The notes under the pieces were generated by a model that was not told where the DNA came from, searched no databases, and worked only from the letters and a program-made list of their open reading frames with translations. The translations under genes were made by a program, and so were the position numbers. Below, in pieces: positions 25,528 through 34,304 of a stretch of DNA of 64,000 nucleotides. The stretch lies in NCBI GenBank assembly GCA_022510725.1, contig JAFLSW010000005.1:1-64000 (forward strand), in the 5' to 3' direction. Within the stretch, counting starts at the first letter, position 1, and every line of letters starts with the position of its first letter. The stretch comes from Lachnospiraceae bacterium (GTDB taxonomy: Bacteria > Bacillota > Clostridia > Lachnospirales > Lachnospiraceae).

Positions 25528-25905
25528 ATGAGATTTGAAGAAAGAAAAAGGATTTTGTTCTTCGGGCTGCCTTGGACTTTTACCAAATACACCATAGAAG
25601 AAGATGTGATCAACATCCGTGCCGGTCTGTTAAAGACCATAGAGGATGATTGTTACATGTATAAGGTTACAGATGTAAAGCTGGAGACCTCACTGATGGA
25701 GCGGATGTTCAAGCTGGGTACGGTAATCTGTTATACCGGTGATACCACTCATCAGATCTTAAAGCTGATCCACATCAAAAATGCCCGTGCGGTCAAGGAC
25801 TTTATACTGGAACAGTCCGAAGCCCAGAGGATGAAAAAGCGTACTCTTACCACCCAAAGCTTAAACAGCGGCGTGGATATTGACGGAGACGGCATATTGG
25901 ATTAA
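25528..25905 (+). CDS. PH-domain-like small protein
   Basis: The 125-residue protein begins one base after the stop of the chemoreceptor gene, so the two are co-translated. Its first 90 residues look like a bacterial PH-like domain (bPH_2 type): [64 protein letters not shown], a run of beta strands ending in a helix ([21 protein letters not shown]). No membrane helix is present. The C terminus ends with DIDGDGILD, which resembles a lone calcium-loop-like stretch. Function is unknown; the tight coupling suggests it helps the hydrogenase-like receptor. Confidence 0.75.
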   Translation: MRFEERKRILFFGLPWTFTKYTIEEDVINIRAGLLKTIEDDCYMYKVTDVKLETSLMERMFKLGTVICYTGDTTHQILKLIHIKNARAVKDFILEQSEAQRMKKRTLTTQSLNSGVDIDGDGILD

Positions 25906-25910
25906 AACAA

Positions 25911-25945
25911 AGACCAGGTACTTGGATGAGTACCTGGTCTTCTTG
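25911..25945. terminator. Rho-independent terminator, probably bidirectional
   Basis: AGACCAGGTA pairs perfectly with TACCTGGTCT around a 10-base loop, followed by TCTTG. It lies between the PH-like gene and the convergent small membrane protein gene. Confidence 0.88.
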
Positions 25946-25957
25946 TAGGGAGGATAA

Positions 25958-26356
25958 TCAACCCGCCTTTTTATTTTGGCGGTTTAGGATAAATTCATAC
26001 AAAAGGCCTGTGCCAAACCAATAAGGGGCGTAGTCGATCCGGATCACGCCGTCAATGTTGTAAGGAGAGCTTTGATAGTCCCAGGGACACAGCTCTTTCT
26101 TTTTTAAGGCGCTGCCGGTCAGAAACTCCGTAGCAAAAATGCAGACGGTATAGATCATGCCTCTGAATGGAGCGGGCAGCTTTTTGATGACCCGGTATAA
26201 GGGCTTAAAAAATGCTGCCAGGCCGTATATGGGAAACATCCAAAGAGAGGTGTTTCCTTTTAATTTAAAGTCTTTGGACCGCAGTCCTTTGCAGGCGGTA
26301 AAGGTGATCTCTAAGCACCAGCCTACCAGACCGCAGGTAAAAAAATTCTTGATCAT
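25958..26356 (-). CDS. CmpB-type putative membrane protein (ABC_trans_CmpB family)
   Basis: This is a small protein of about 132 residues. FFTCGLVGWCLEITFTA is the characteristic opening of the CmpB family (Pfam ABC_trans_CmpB), with the conserved GW.LE pattern; it continues with SLWMFPIYGLAAFF, and CPWDYQSSPYNIDGVIRIDYAPYWFGTGLLYE closes it. Members are predicted four-helix membrane proteins of unknown function, sometimes labelled as ABC permeases without proof. A start at 26392 is possible, but it would lie upstream of the likely -10 box at 26384-26389. The ATG at 26356 comes after AAAGGGA and fits better. Confidence 0.75.
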   Translation of the reverse strand: MIKNFFTCGLVGWCLEITFTACKGLRSKDFKLKGNTSLWMFPIYGLAAFFKPLYRVIKKLPAPFRGMIYTVCIFATEFLTGSALKKKELCPWDYQSSPYNIDGVIRIDYAPYWFGTGLLYEFILNRQNKKAG

Positions 26357-26383
26357 AGCAAAAGTATGTCCCTTTGGATTAAA

Positions 26384-26407
26384 ATTATACATAAAATATG
26401 CTATACT
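26384..26407. promoter_or_regulatory. Back-to-back -10 elements for the CmpB-like gene and folC
   Basis: On the plus strand TG-c-TATACT (26399-26407) is an extended -10 for folC, giving a leader of about 25 bases. On the minus strand TATAAT (26384-26389) would serve the CmpB-like gene. The two promoters are so close that they may compete for RNA polymerase. Confidence 0.5.
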
Positions 26408-26439
26408 ATTTTTATCTTAAAAAATAAACGAGGCACCAC

Positions 26440-27750
26440 ATGACAGAAAAAGAATGGACAGAATATAAAACAAAGATACAGGCTCTGGGAAGCCGCATGG
26501 ATCTTATAGGCATCCGGGCTCTTTGTCATAGACTTGAAAATCCCCAGGAAGCCTTAAAGATCATACATATTGCGGGAACCAACGGCAAAGGCAGTATCCT
26601 TGCCATGGTATCTTCTGCCCTTTCTGCCTGCGGCTACAAAACCGGGCGGTACAGTTCTCCGGCGGTTTTTGATGAAAGGGAGCAGTTTAGCGTAAACGGA
26701 CGGCCGATTGGGAAAAAGCTATTTTTAGAATATGCAGGAAGGCTGCGATCAGTCTGTGAAGAAATGGAAGCGGAAGGGCTGTCCCATCCTACTTTGTTTG
26801 AATTTGAGACGGCACTGGCATTTTTGTATTTTAAAGAGCAGAAATGCCATACGGTGGTATTGGAAACGGGAATGGGTGGTGAAACAGATGCAACGAACCT
26901 GATCACGGCCCCTATGATAGCGGCATTTGCTTCTATCTCTATGGATCATATGGCTTTTTTGGGAGATACCTTGGAACAGATCGCTACAGTAAAGGCGGGA
27001 ATCATAAAGGAAGGCTGCCATGTGGTATCCGTTTCCCAGGATCCCGAGGCAGAAGCGGTTCTGATCAGGGAAGCCGCAAAGAAACACGCGAAGCTGCACC
27101 TGGCAGAGGAACCTAAGGTATTAAGTGCCGGCTCTAAGGGAATCCGTTTTTCCTACAAGGGGCATAAAGATATACGGCTTTCCTTAAGGGGGCTTTATCA
27201 GGCGGCAAACGGAGCAGCCGCCCTGGAAATCTTAGACTGCCTGCAGGAGCATTTTGGATATGTGCTTCCTGACGAACGGATCAGAAAATCCCTGGAGCAG
27301 TTGACCTGGCCCGGACGATTTGAACAGATCGCAAAAAAGCCGGATTTTTATATAGACGGAGCTCATAATGAGGCAGCAGCAAAAGTCCTGTCTCAAACCA
27401 TTCGGTTTTATTTTACAAATAAGAAAATTATTTATATAATGGGAGTGTTACAGGATAAGGAATATCAGAAGATCATTTTAGAAACCTACATTCATGCGGA
27501 CAACATTATTGCGATAAAACCGCCTCATAATGCAAGAGCCAAGGATGCCTATGAACTGGCAAAGGAAGCGGCTTTGTACCATAACAGGGTGACTTCGGCT
27601 GACAGTTTGGAGGAAGCGGTAGAAATGGCCAATCTTTTGGCAGGACGGGATGGGATCATTGTTGCATTTGGTTCGCTGTCCTATCTTGGAGCACTGAAAA
27701 AAATCGTTGATAACGGGAAATGGACGAGGAGAGACTCCCATGGTAAATAA
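26440..27750 (+). CDS. folC: Folylpolyglutamate synthase / dihydrofolate synthase
   Basis: The 436-residue Mur-ligase-family enzyme adds glutamate to dihydropteroate and to folates. Visible motifs are the P-loop [11 protein letters not shown] near 46, [17 protein letters not shown] near 72, [14 protein letters not shown] near 145, [12 protein letters not shown] near 170, KAGIIKEG near 186, [10 protein letters not shown] near 289, and [12 protein letters not shown] near 308. The length is that of single-domain FolC. It is the first gene of a five-gene folate operon, and folE begins inside its last codons. Confidence 0.95.
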   Translation: MTEKEWTEYKTKIQALGSRMDLIGIRALCHRLENPQEALKIIHIAGTNGKGSILAMVSSALSACGYKTGRYSSPAVFDEREQFSVNGRPIGKKLFLEYAGRLRSVCEEMEAEGLSHPTLFEFETALAFLYFKEQKCHTVVLETGMGGETDATNLITAPMIAAFASISMDHMAFLGDTLEQIATVKAGIIKEGCHVVSVSQDPEAEAVLIREAAKKHAKLHLAEEPKVLSAGSKGIRFSYKGHKDIRLSLRGLYQAANGAAALEILDCLQEHFGYVLPDERIRKSLEQLTWPGRFEQIAKKPDFYIDGAHNEAAAKVLSQTIRFYFTNKKIIYIMGVLQDKEYQKIILETYIHADNIIAIKPPHNARAKDAYELAKEAALYHNRVTSADSLEEAVEMANLLAGRDGIIVAFGSLSYLGALKKIVDNGKWTRRDSHGK

Positions 27751-28291
27751 AGATAAGATAAAAGAAGGCGTTGCCCTTTTGTTGGATGGAATCGGTGAGG
27801 ATTTAAGCAGAGAAGGGCTGAAAGATACGCCGGAACGGATCGCGAGGATGTATGAGGAACTCTTTGCGGGAATGAATGAAGACTGCAAAGAGCATTTATC
27901 CAAAACATTTCATGCCGAGCATGACGGGATCGTTCTGGAAAAGGATATTGTATTCTACTCCATGTGTGAACATCATTTGATGCCCTTTTACGGGAAGGCT
28001 CATGTAGCTTATATTCCTAACGGCAAGGTTGTGGGTTTGAGCAAGATTGCCCGGACAGTGGAAGTGTATGCCAGAAGGCTTCAGATCCAGGAGCGGATGG
28101 GTGTAGAGATTGCAGATGCCCTGATAGAAGAACTGGGTGCAAAGGGTGCTATGGTCATGTTAGAGGCGGAGCATATGTGTATGACTATGCGAGGTGTGAA
28201 AAAGCCCGGCAGCAAAACAGTGACTGTAGTGGCCAGAGGCGTCTTTGCAGAAGATGAAGGACTTCAAAACAGCTTTTACCGGATGATCTGA
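27740..28291 (+). CDS. folE: GTP cyclohydrolase I
   Basis: The 183-residue enzyme turns GTP into dihydroneopterin triphosphate, the entry step of folate synthesis. Zinc and active-site motifs are present: [22 protein letters not shown] near 77 and [17 protein letters not shown] near 148, giving the Cys-His-Cys zinc set. A start at 27707 inside folC is open, but the ATG at 27740, eight bases after GAGGAGA, matches the family start. It overlaps folC by 11 bases, so translation is coupled. This is the zinc-dependent FolE type, not the FolE2 (COG1469) type. Confidence 0.96.
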   Translation: MVNKDKIKEGVALLLDGIGEDLSREGLKDTPERIARMYEELFAGMNEDCKEHLSKTFHAEHDGIVLEKDIVFYSMCEHHLMPFYGKAHVAYIPNGKVVGLSKIARTVEVYARRLQIQERMGVEIADALIEELGAKGAMVMLEAEHMCMTMRGVKKPGSKTVTVVARGVFAEDEGLQNSFYRMI

Positions 28292-28312
28292 TCATTGGAA
28301 AAAGGGCAGAGG

Positions 28313-28831
28313 ATGAAAAGTATGGGCAGTCAGTCTGAGAAAGAGATGAAGCGGGTGCAGCACATTCTAGAGCATCCCTTTTACCTGGAATGTATAGCGC
28401 GTATAAAAAAGCATGAGGAAAACAGATCCTTTTGCGGACATGACATGGTGCATTTTCTGGATGTGGCAAGGATCGCCATGCTGTTAAATGTGACAGAAAA
28501 CAAAGAGCCTATCAAAAAAGATGTGGTATATGGGGCGGCTCTGCTTCATGATATCGGCAGGTTTGTTCAGTATGAAGAGGGAACCGATCATGCAAAAGCT
28601 TCCGCCAAGCTGGCACCGGATATTTTGAAGGATTGCGGCTATAATGGGGAAGAGAGAAAACTGATCACAGAGGCCATAAAATGCCATCGTGATAAAAAGG
28701 TAAAGAAAAGCTCAGACTTAAAGGGCATTCTTTACCGGGCGGATAAGGCAAGCAGACCTTGTTACGGTTGTGTTATGGAACCATCCTGTGACTGGAAACG
28801 GAAAAAGAAAAATCTCAAGCTTTGGATTTGA
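28313..28831 (+). CDS. HD-domain phosphohydrolase in the folate operon
   Basis: The protein has about 172 residues with a single HD domain. Metal-site motifs are CGHDMVHFLDVARIA near 41-55, LLHDIGRF near 77-84, a later CHR in TEAIKCHRDKK, and RADKASRPC. The C-terminal CYGCVMEPSC stretch adds three cysteines that may bind metal. It sits between folE and folP, where the pathway needs a phosphatase for dihydroneopterin triphosphate and no Nudix-type FolQ is in the operon. That role is inference. The ATG at 28313 follows GGGCAGAGG; an upstream TTG at 28295 is less likely. Confidence 0.85.
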   Translation: MKSMGSQSEKEMKRVQHILEHPFYLECIARIKKHEENRSFCGHDMVHFLDVARIAMLLNVTENKEPIKKDVVYGAALLHDIGRFVQYEEGTDHAKASAKLAPDILKDCGYNGEERKLITEAIKCHRDKKVKKSSDLKGILYRADKASRPCYGCVMEPSCDWKRKKKNLKLWI

Positions 28832-28855
28832 GTCATATATAAAAGGGATAAAGCG

Positions 28856-29662
28856 TTGATCATCGGAAACAGAGAATTTGACACAGAGAATCATACATAT
28901 GTAATGGGGATCTTAAATGTAACGCCGGATTCTTTCTCTGACGGGGGCAGATGGGATCGTCTGGATGCGGCCTTGTTTCATACGGAAGAAATGATAGCCC
29001 AGGGAGCGGATATCATTGATATAGGCGGAGAGTCCACCAGGCCCGGCCATGTGCCTGTCAGGATGGAGGAAGAAATGGAGAGGGTGCTGCCTGTCATAGA
29101 GAAGATAAAGGAACGGTTTGATGTTCCCCTTTCCCTGGACACGGCTAAAAGTCAGGTAGCAGAAGCGGGAATTGAAGCGGGAGCGGATATGATCAACGAT
29201 ATCTGGGGACTGAAGAAGGATCCGGATATGGCAAGGGTCATTGCAGAGGGCAAAGTGGCATGCTGTCTTATGCACAACAAGGACAGCACAAGGTACGGGG
29301 ACTTCCTAAGAGAGGTGCAGGCTGAGCTAAAAGAGTCTTTAGCCCTTGCATGTAAAGCCGGGATTGGAGGAGAGCGGATCTGCATCGATCCCGGTGTGGG
29401 ATTTGGCAAAACATACGAACACAATCTTTTGCTTGTCAAGAAATTAGAATTGTTTCACAATTTGGAATGTCCCATCCTTCTGGGAACATCCCGTAAATCG
29501 GTGATCGGATTGACCTTAGATCTTCCGGTGGAGGAAAGGCTGGAAGGTACATTGGCAACAACGGTCATAGGCGTTATGAAAGGTGCAGCCTTTGTCCGGG
29601 TGCATGACATAGCAGCAAATATCAGGGCTATCCGCATGGCGGAAGCCATCAGGAATGCTTGA
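28856..29662 (+). CDS. folP: Dihydropteroate synthase
   Basis: The 268-residue enzyme joins the pterin diphosphate to p-aminobenzoate and is the target of sulfonamides. Motifs: VMGILNVTPDSFSDGG near 16, ADIIDIGGESTRPG near 51, LSLDTAK near 95, MINDIWG near 115, DPGVGFGKT near 180, LGTSRKSVIG near 210, and RVHDI near 250. The start is TTG at 28856, seven bases after AAAAGGGA, and no other start fits before the conserved region. It is the fourth gene of the folate operon. Confidence 0.96.
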   Translation: MIIGNREFDTENHTYVMGILNVTPDSFSDGGRWDRLDAALFHTEEMIAQGADIIDIGGESTRPGHVPVRMEEEMERVLPVIEKIKERFDVPLSLDTAKSQVAEAGIEAGADMINDIWGLKKDPDMARVIAEGKVACCLMHNKDSTRYGDFLREVQAELKESLALACKAGIGGERICIDPGVGFGKTYEHNLLLVKKLELFHNLECPILLGTSRKSVIGLTLDLPVEERLEGTLATTVIGVMKGAAFVRVHDIAANIRAIRMAEAIRNA

Positions 29663-29676
29663 AAGGGGTGCGGCTT

Positions 29677-30498
29677 ATGGATGAAATTCGAATTGAAGGG
29701 TTGAAGGTATATGCCCATCATGGTGTATATCCGCAGGAATCTGAACAGGGTCAGAATTTTTTGGTTAGCGTATACTTACAGATTGATGCCAGAGAGGCGG
29801 GCAAATACGATGATCTGAGCCAGTCTGTTGATTACGGTCAGGTTTGTGCCCTGATCCACAGCTTTATGAAGGAGCATACCTATATGCTTTTAGAGGCGGT
29901 GACGGAAAATATGGCAAGGGAGATCCTGCTTCGTTATCAAACGGTAAAAAGCGCGAAAGTACGGGTAAGCAAGCCAAACGCTCCCATCCCATATCCTTTT
30001 TCGGATGTTTCCGTCGCAGTGGAAAGAAGCTGGCATCAGGCATATGTAAGCTTTGGTTCCAATGTGGGGGACAGAGAAGAGTATATCAGAAACGGCCTGT
30101 TGGCCTTGGAAAATGAAGCGGATATCTTTCTTCTTGCTACCTCCTCCATGATTGAAACAGAGCCCTATGGAGGGGTAGAAATGGATCCGGTCTTAAACGG
30201 AGCGGTGCGGCTGAAAACCCTGTTGACCCCTTATGAGCTGTTAGAGGTATTAAGGCGCATTGAGGAAGCAGCGGGACGGGAGAGGACCGTTCATTGGGGC
30301 CCCAGGACCCTGGATCTGGATATTCTCTTTTATGATGACCTGATCTTAGAGGAAGAATATCTGACGATTCCTCATATCGATATGAAAAACCGGGATTTTG
30401 TACTCGGCCCCATGATGGAGCTGGCTCCCGGTCTGGTACATCCTGTCTATCGCAAGACCATACAGGATATGTGGAATGAATTACAGGAAAAGAAATAA
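29677..30498 (+). CDS. folB-folK: Dihydroneopterin aldolase / HPPK fusion
   Basis: The 273-residue bifunctional protein carries FolB at residues 1-118 (MDEIRIEGLKVYAHHGVYPQESEQGQ, DYGQV, LLEAVTENMAREIL, VRVSKPNAP) and FolK at about 123-273 (YVSFGSNVGDREEYI, SSMIETEPYGG, GRERTVHWGPRTLDLDILFYDD, IPHIDMKNRDFVLGPMMEL). It makes 6-hydroxymethyl-dihydropterin and then its diphosphate, handing it to FolP. The fusion is common in Clostridia. The ATG at 29677 follows GAAAGGGG just after the folP stop; a longer in-frame start at 29659 would lack a ribosome site. It is the last folate gene of the operon. Confidence 0.94.
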   Translation: MDEIRIEGLKVYAHHGVYPQESEQGQNFLVSVYLQIDAREAGKYDDLSQSVDYGQVCALIHSFMKEHTYMLLEAVTENMAREILLRYQTVKSAKVRVSKPNAPIPYPFSDVSVAVERSWHQAYVSFGSNVGDREEYIRNGLLALENEADIFLLATSSMIETEPYGGVEMDPVLNGAVRLKTLLTPYELLEVLRRIEEAAGRERTVHWGPRTLDLDILFYDDLILEEEYLTIPHIDMKNRDFVLGPMMELAPGLVHPVYRKTIQDMWNELQEKK

Positions 30499-30518
30499 GG
30501 TATTTTAGGAGGATGGAT

Positions 30519-31559
30519 ATGTCCCAGAATAAAAAGGCAGTCATAATATTTTCGGTTTTATTTGCAGTGCTTGTTGTGATCGGCGCGTTCTTGGCATTGA
30601 AGGATTATCTTTGGAAAAATCCGGAAGGCACCATTGGCAATACTGCCGGCAACCTGAATAACGGCGGGTATTTTTGTCAGAAAGGCGATAAGGTTTACTT
30701 TGCCAATGCTTATGACGGCGGTGCCTTGTATGTGATGAATGTGGATGAGACAGAGATCAAAAAGCTGAGCAATGCCAAGGTAACAAATTTAAATGCGGAT
30801 GAAAGATATGTTTATTATTACTTAAACGATGTGCAGGCACCCTCCGGCATGGGCGGCTTTCAGGTACAGGTAAAAGGTATCTATCGTGCAAGCCACAGTG
30901 GAAAGACTCCTACCTGTATTGAAAAAAATATCTGTGGCGTCGTGTCCTTAGTGGATAATACTCTGTATTATCAACGCTATCAAAAGGACGGCAGCGGTGA
31001 GCTTTATGCCATGGATCTTCATTCCAAGGATACAGAACCCATTATGGATTTTGCGGCAAATCCTGCCTCTGTTTATAACGGCAGGCTGTACTATAACAAC
31101 ATAGAAGGAGATCATAATCTTTATACCTATGATATCAATACCGGAAGCAAAGCTTTTTTATATGACGGCAATGTGTGGTATCCGGATGCCCAGGGCGATT
31201 TCGTTTATTTTATGAATATCGGAGACGATCATAAGCTTTGCCGATATCAGGTATCTACCGGTGAAGTCACCACCCTGACACAGGATAAGGTGGATGCATT
31301 CCTGGTAACAGACAATTATATCTTCTATCAGAAAAATTCCGAGACGGAACCGGCGTTGATGGTTATGTATACAGATGGCTCTGATCCCAGGATCATTATG
31401 GAAGGCAATTTTTCAAAATTCGGCGCTACTACCAAATATTTTTACTTTACTGACTTTTCCGCAGACCTTCCTATGTATCAGGTCTCTTTAGAAAACGGAA
31501 GCATGGCAGTAGAGACATTTGATGCGGCAAGAGAAGCGGCAGAAGAGGCGGCGAAATAA
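30519..31559 (+). CDS. DUF5050-like protein with N-terminal membrane anchor
   Basis: The 346-residue protein has an N-terminal membrane helix (about 8-28) and an outside domain built from repeating beta strands of the kind KVYFANAYDGGALYVMN, YVYYYLNDVQ, LYYQRYQKDGSGELYAM, LYYNNIEGDHNLYTYD, VYFMNIGDDHKLCRYQ and YIFYQKNSETEPALMVMY. This is the DUF5050 pattern, probably a beta-propeller facing the wall. Its function is unknown. ATG at 30519 lies six bases after AGGAGG; the ATG at 30513 is too close. It lies between folBK and pheA with short gaps and may be read with either. Confidence 0.8.
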   Translation: MSQNKKAVIIFSVLFAVLVVIGAFLALKDYLWKNPEGTIGNTAGNLNNGGYFCQKGDKVYFANAYDGGALYVMNVDETEIKKLSNAKVTNLNADERYVYYYLNDVQAPSGMGGFQVQVKGIYRASHSGKTPTCIEKNICGVVSLVDNTLYYQRYQKDGSGELYAMDLHSKDTEPIMDFAANPASVYNGRLYYNNIEGDHNLYTYDINTGSKAFLYDGNVWYPDAQGDFVYFMNIGDDHKLCRYQVSTGEVTTLTQDKVDAFLVTDNYIFYQKNSETEPALMVMYTDGSDPRIIMEGNFSKFGATTKYFYFTDFSADLPMYQVSLENGSMAVETFDAAREAAEEAAK

Positions 31560-31579
31560 AGAAAGGAAAGTAAGAACTG

Positions 31580-32704
31580 ATGGATTTAATGAAGTTACGA
31601 GAAGAAATCGATGTTATCGACAAGCAGATCGTTAAGCTGTATGAAAGCCGGATGGAGCTTTGTAAGGATGTAGCGACTTATAAGATAGAAACGGGAAAAA
31701 AAGTTTTTGACAGAGTACGGGAAGAAGAAAAGATCCGCAAGGTAAAATCCTATACTTCAGATGACTTTAACAGCCGTGCCATAGAGGAGTTGTTTGAACA
31801 GATCATGTCCGTCAGCAGAAAGCTGCAATATCAGCTTTTGGCAGAACATGGCAGCATGGGCAGACTGCCCTTTATGGGAATCGATACCCTTTGTGACGGC
31901 AGGGCGAGAGTGGTCTTCCAGGGGGCGGAAGGAGCCTATTCCCAGGCGGCTATGGTACAGTACTTCGGCAGATCCATTGACAGCTTTCATGTGGAGACCT
32001 TCCGGGATGCCATGAGTGCCATTGAGGAAGGAAGTGCGGACTTTGCAGTGCTTCCCATTGAAAATTCCACTGCCGGCATCGTCAGTGATATCTACGACCT
32101 TATGGTAGAATTTGAAAATTATATTGTGGGAGAACAGATCATCAAGATAGAGCATTGTCTTTTAGGCGTACCTGGCGCAGACATAGATCAGATAGAAACC
32201 GTATATTCCCATCCCCAGTCTCTCATGCAGAGCGCCCGGTTTTTGGGAGAATATGATTTTAAACAGATCAGTATGCAGAACAATGCTTTTGCGGCAAAGA
32301 AGGTGGCGGAGGATAAGGATCCCACTCAGGCGGCCATTGCCAGTGCATATGCAGCAGAAATATATGGACTTTCTGTACTAAAGCAGGGTGTGAACCAGTC
32401 TGATACCAATTCCACCCGGTTTATTATCGTGACCAATCAGAAGGTATTTTTAAAAGATGCCAAAAAAATCAGCATCTGCTTTGAGATCCCTCATGAAAGC
32501 GGATCCCTTTATCATATGCTTTCTCATTTCATTTACAATAACTTAAACCTTTGTAAGATTGAAAGCCGTCCTATTGAGGATCGGAACTGGGAATATCGTT
32601 TCTTTGTGGATTTTGAAGGGAATCTGGCGGATGGAGCTGTCAAAAATGCTTTAAGGGGCCTTCGGGAGGAAGCAAGAAATTTAAGGATTTTAGGAAATTA
32701 CTAA
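31580..32704 (+). CDS. pheA: Chorismate mutase / prephenate dehydratase (P-protein)
   Basis: The 374-residue bifunctional enzyme makes phenylpyruvate from chorismate. Residues 1-90 are an AroQ-type chorismate mutase (MDLMKLREEIDVIDKQIVKLYESRMELCKDVATYK, then KKVFDRVREEEKI). Residues about 108-290 are prephenate dehydratase (RVVFQGAEGAYSQAAM, LPIENSTAGIVSDIYDLM, SHPQSLMQ, and NSTRFIIV with the catalytic Thr and Arg). The end (about 300-374) is an ACT domain, KISICFEIPHESGSLYHML and ESRPIEDRNWEYRFFVDFEG, where phenylalanine feedback acts; the ESRP element is intact. Confidence 0.96.
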   Translation: MDLMKLREEIDVIDKQIVKLYESRMELCKDVATYKIETGKKVFDRVREEEKIRKVKSYTSDDFNSRAIEELFEQIMSVSRKLQYQLLAEHGSMGRLPFMGIDTLCDGRARVVFQGAEGAYSQAAMVQYFGRSIDSFHVETFRDAMSAIEEGSADFAVLPIENSTAGIVSDIYDLMVEFENYIVGEQIIKIEHCLLGVPGADIDQIETVYSHPQSLMQSARFLGEYDFKQISMQNNAFAAKKVAEDKDPTQAAIASAYAAEIYGLSVLKQGVNQSDTNSTRFIIVTNQKVFLKDAKKISICFEIPHESGSLYHMLSHFIYNNLNLCKIESRPIEDRNWEYRFFVDFEGNLADGAVKNALRGLREEARNLRILGNY

Positions 32705-32748
32705 TCCTATCTATATGTGACGGAGCAGAAAAGAGGTAAGTAGTAAAA

Positions 32749-34299
32749 ATGGCGGTAAAAACATTTGCGGCTCTGGATGTGGGTTCTTATGAGCTGACCA
32801 TGAAAATATTTGAGATCTCTTCTAAGTCCGGTATCCAGGAGATCGATTGTATCAGGCACAGGATCGCCTTGGGATTGGATTCTTACGATACAGGTAAGAT
32901 CTCCGGCGAAAAGCTGGATGAGCTTTGTACGGTTTTGGAAGAGTTTAGCGGTATTATGAAAGCTTATAAGGTGGATGATTACAAGGCCTATGGGACCAGT
33001 GCCATCAGAGAGACGGAAAATACCATGATCATGTTGGATCAGATCAAAAACCGTACCGGGATCCGGGTGGATGTGATCAGCAATTCCGAGCAGCGCTTTC
33101 TGGATTATAAGGCCCTTGCTACCCAAGGAAAAGAATTTGATAAGCACATTGCAGGAAACACCGCTATCCTGGATATTGGCGGCGGCAGCATCCAGATATC
33201 CCTTTTTGAAAACGATACCCTGGTTGCCACCCAGCATATGCGCCTGGGGGTTATGCGTTTAAGGGAACGGCTGGAGACCTTATCTCCCCGTACCATACAG
33301 TATGAAATGCTCATAGAGGAAATGGTAAACAGCCAGTTTTCTTTATTTAAGAAATTATATCTAAAGGACCGGGATATCAAAAATCTGATCCTCATTGATG
33401 ACTATATCGCTCCCGTTATGCAGAAAAAAGCGATCTGCAAGGAACCGGGCAAGATGGATGCGGATACATTTATGGAATTGACGGATCAGATTCTCCATAA
33501 AAACAGAGCAGACATCAGCCGCTTTCTGGAAATATCCGAAGAGAATGCATCTCTTTTGTTCCATAGCGCGGTATTGACAAAGCAGATCCTGGAAGAGCTG
33601 GGCATCAGCCACATCTGGGCGCCCTGCGTAACTCTTAGTGACGGCATTGCCTATGAATATGCCCAGCAGAAAAAGCTTCTGGCAAATGTCCATGATTTTG
33701 AAAAGGATATCCTGGCATCCACCGCGACCATCAGTAAGCGCTATATGTGCAGCAGGAAGCGGAATGAGTTCGTAGAGTCCATGGCAGTATCTATTTTTGA
33801 TGCCATGAAAAAAGTACATGGACTGGGAAAAAGAGAGCGGCTGCTGTTACAGATTGCTTCCCAGTTAAACGACTGCGGCAAATACATTTCCCAGATCGAT
33901 GTGGGGGAGTGCAGTTTCCGTATCATCATGGCTACGGAGATCATCGGCATCTCCCATGGAGAGCGGGAGATCATTGCTTATGTAGCAAAATATAACAGGG
34001 ACGATTTTGAATATTACGAAACCTTGAGCAAGAACACTACTTTAAGCAGGGAAGCTTATCTGGTCATCGCAAAACTGACGGCGATCCTTCGGGTGGCAAA
34101 CGGTCTGGACAGAAGTCATAAGCAGAAATTTAAGGATATCTCTGTAACATTAAAAGACCACAATCTGGTGATCAATGTAGATACGACGGAAGATATTACC
34201 CTGGAGACAGGGCTTTTGACCGCACGGGCAAAATTCTTTGAAGAGGTATATAGTCTGCGGCCGGTTATCAAGCAAAAACGGCATAGGCAGGAGAGGTAG
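32749..34299 (+). CDS. ppx: Exopolyphosphatase, Ppx/GppA family
   Basis: The 516-residue enzyme removes phosphate from polyphosphate ends, and in some relatives from pppGpp. The N-terminal part is an ASKHA fold: ALDVGSYELTMKIFEI near 6, YGTSAIRETEN near 84, and LDIGGGSIQISLFEN near 142. The C-terminal half carries an HD-like helical domain (about 320-490; NDCGKYI, ISHGEREIIAYVAKYN, LTAILRVANGLDRSH). It lies five bases before the polyphosphate kinase gene, so both directions of polyphosphate turnover are encoded together. Confidence 0.93.
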   Translation: MAVKTFAALDVGSYELTMKIFEISSKSGIQEIDCIRHRIALGLDSYDTGKISGEKLDELCTVLEEFSGIMKAYKVDDYKAYGTSAIRETENTMIMLDQIKNRTGIRVDVISNSEQRFLDYKALATQGKEFDKHIAGNTAILDIGGGSIQISLFENDTLVATQHMRLGVMRLRERLETLSPRTIQYEMLIEEMVNSQFSLFKKLYLKDRDIKNLILIDDYIAPVMQKKAICKEPGKMDADTFMELTDQILHKNRADISRFLEISEENASLLFHSAVLTKQILEELGISHIWAPCVTLSDGIAYEYAQQKKLLANVHDFEKDILASTATISKRYMCSRKRNEFVESMAVSIFDAMKKVHGLGKRERLLLQIASQLNDCGKYISQIDVGECSFRIIMATEIIGISHGEREIIAYVAKYNRDDFEYYETLSKNTTLSREAYLVIAKLTAILRVANGLDRSHKQKFKDISVTLKDHNLVINVDTTEDITLETGLLTARAKFFEEVYSLRPVIKQKRHRQER

Positions 34300-34304
34300 A
34301 TAGT

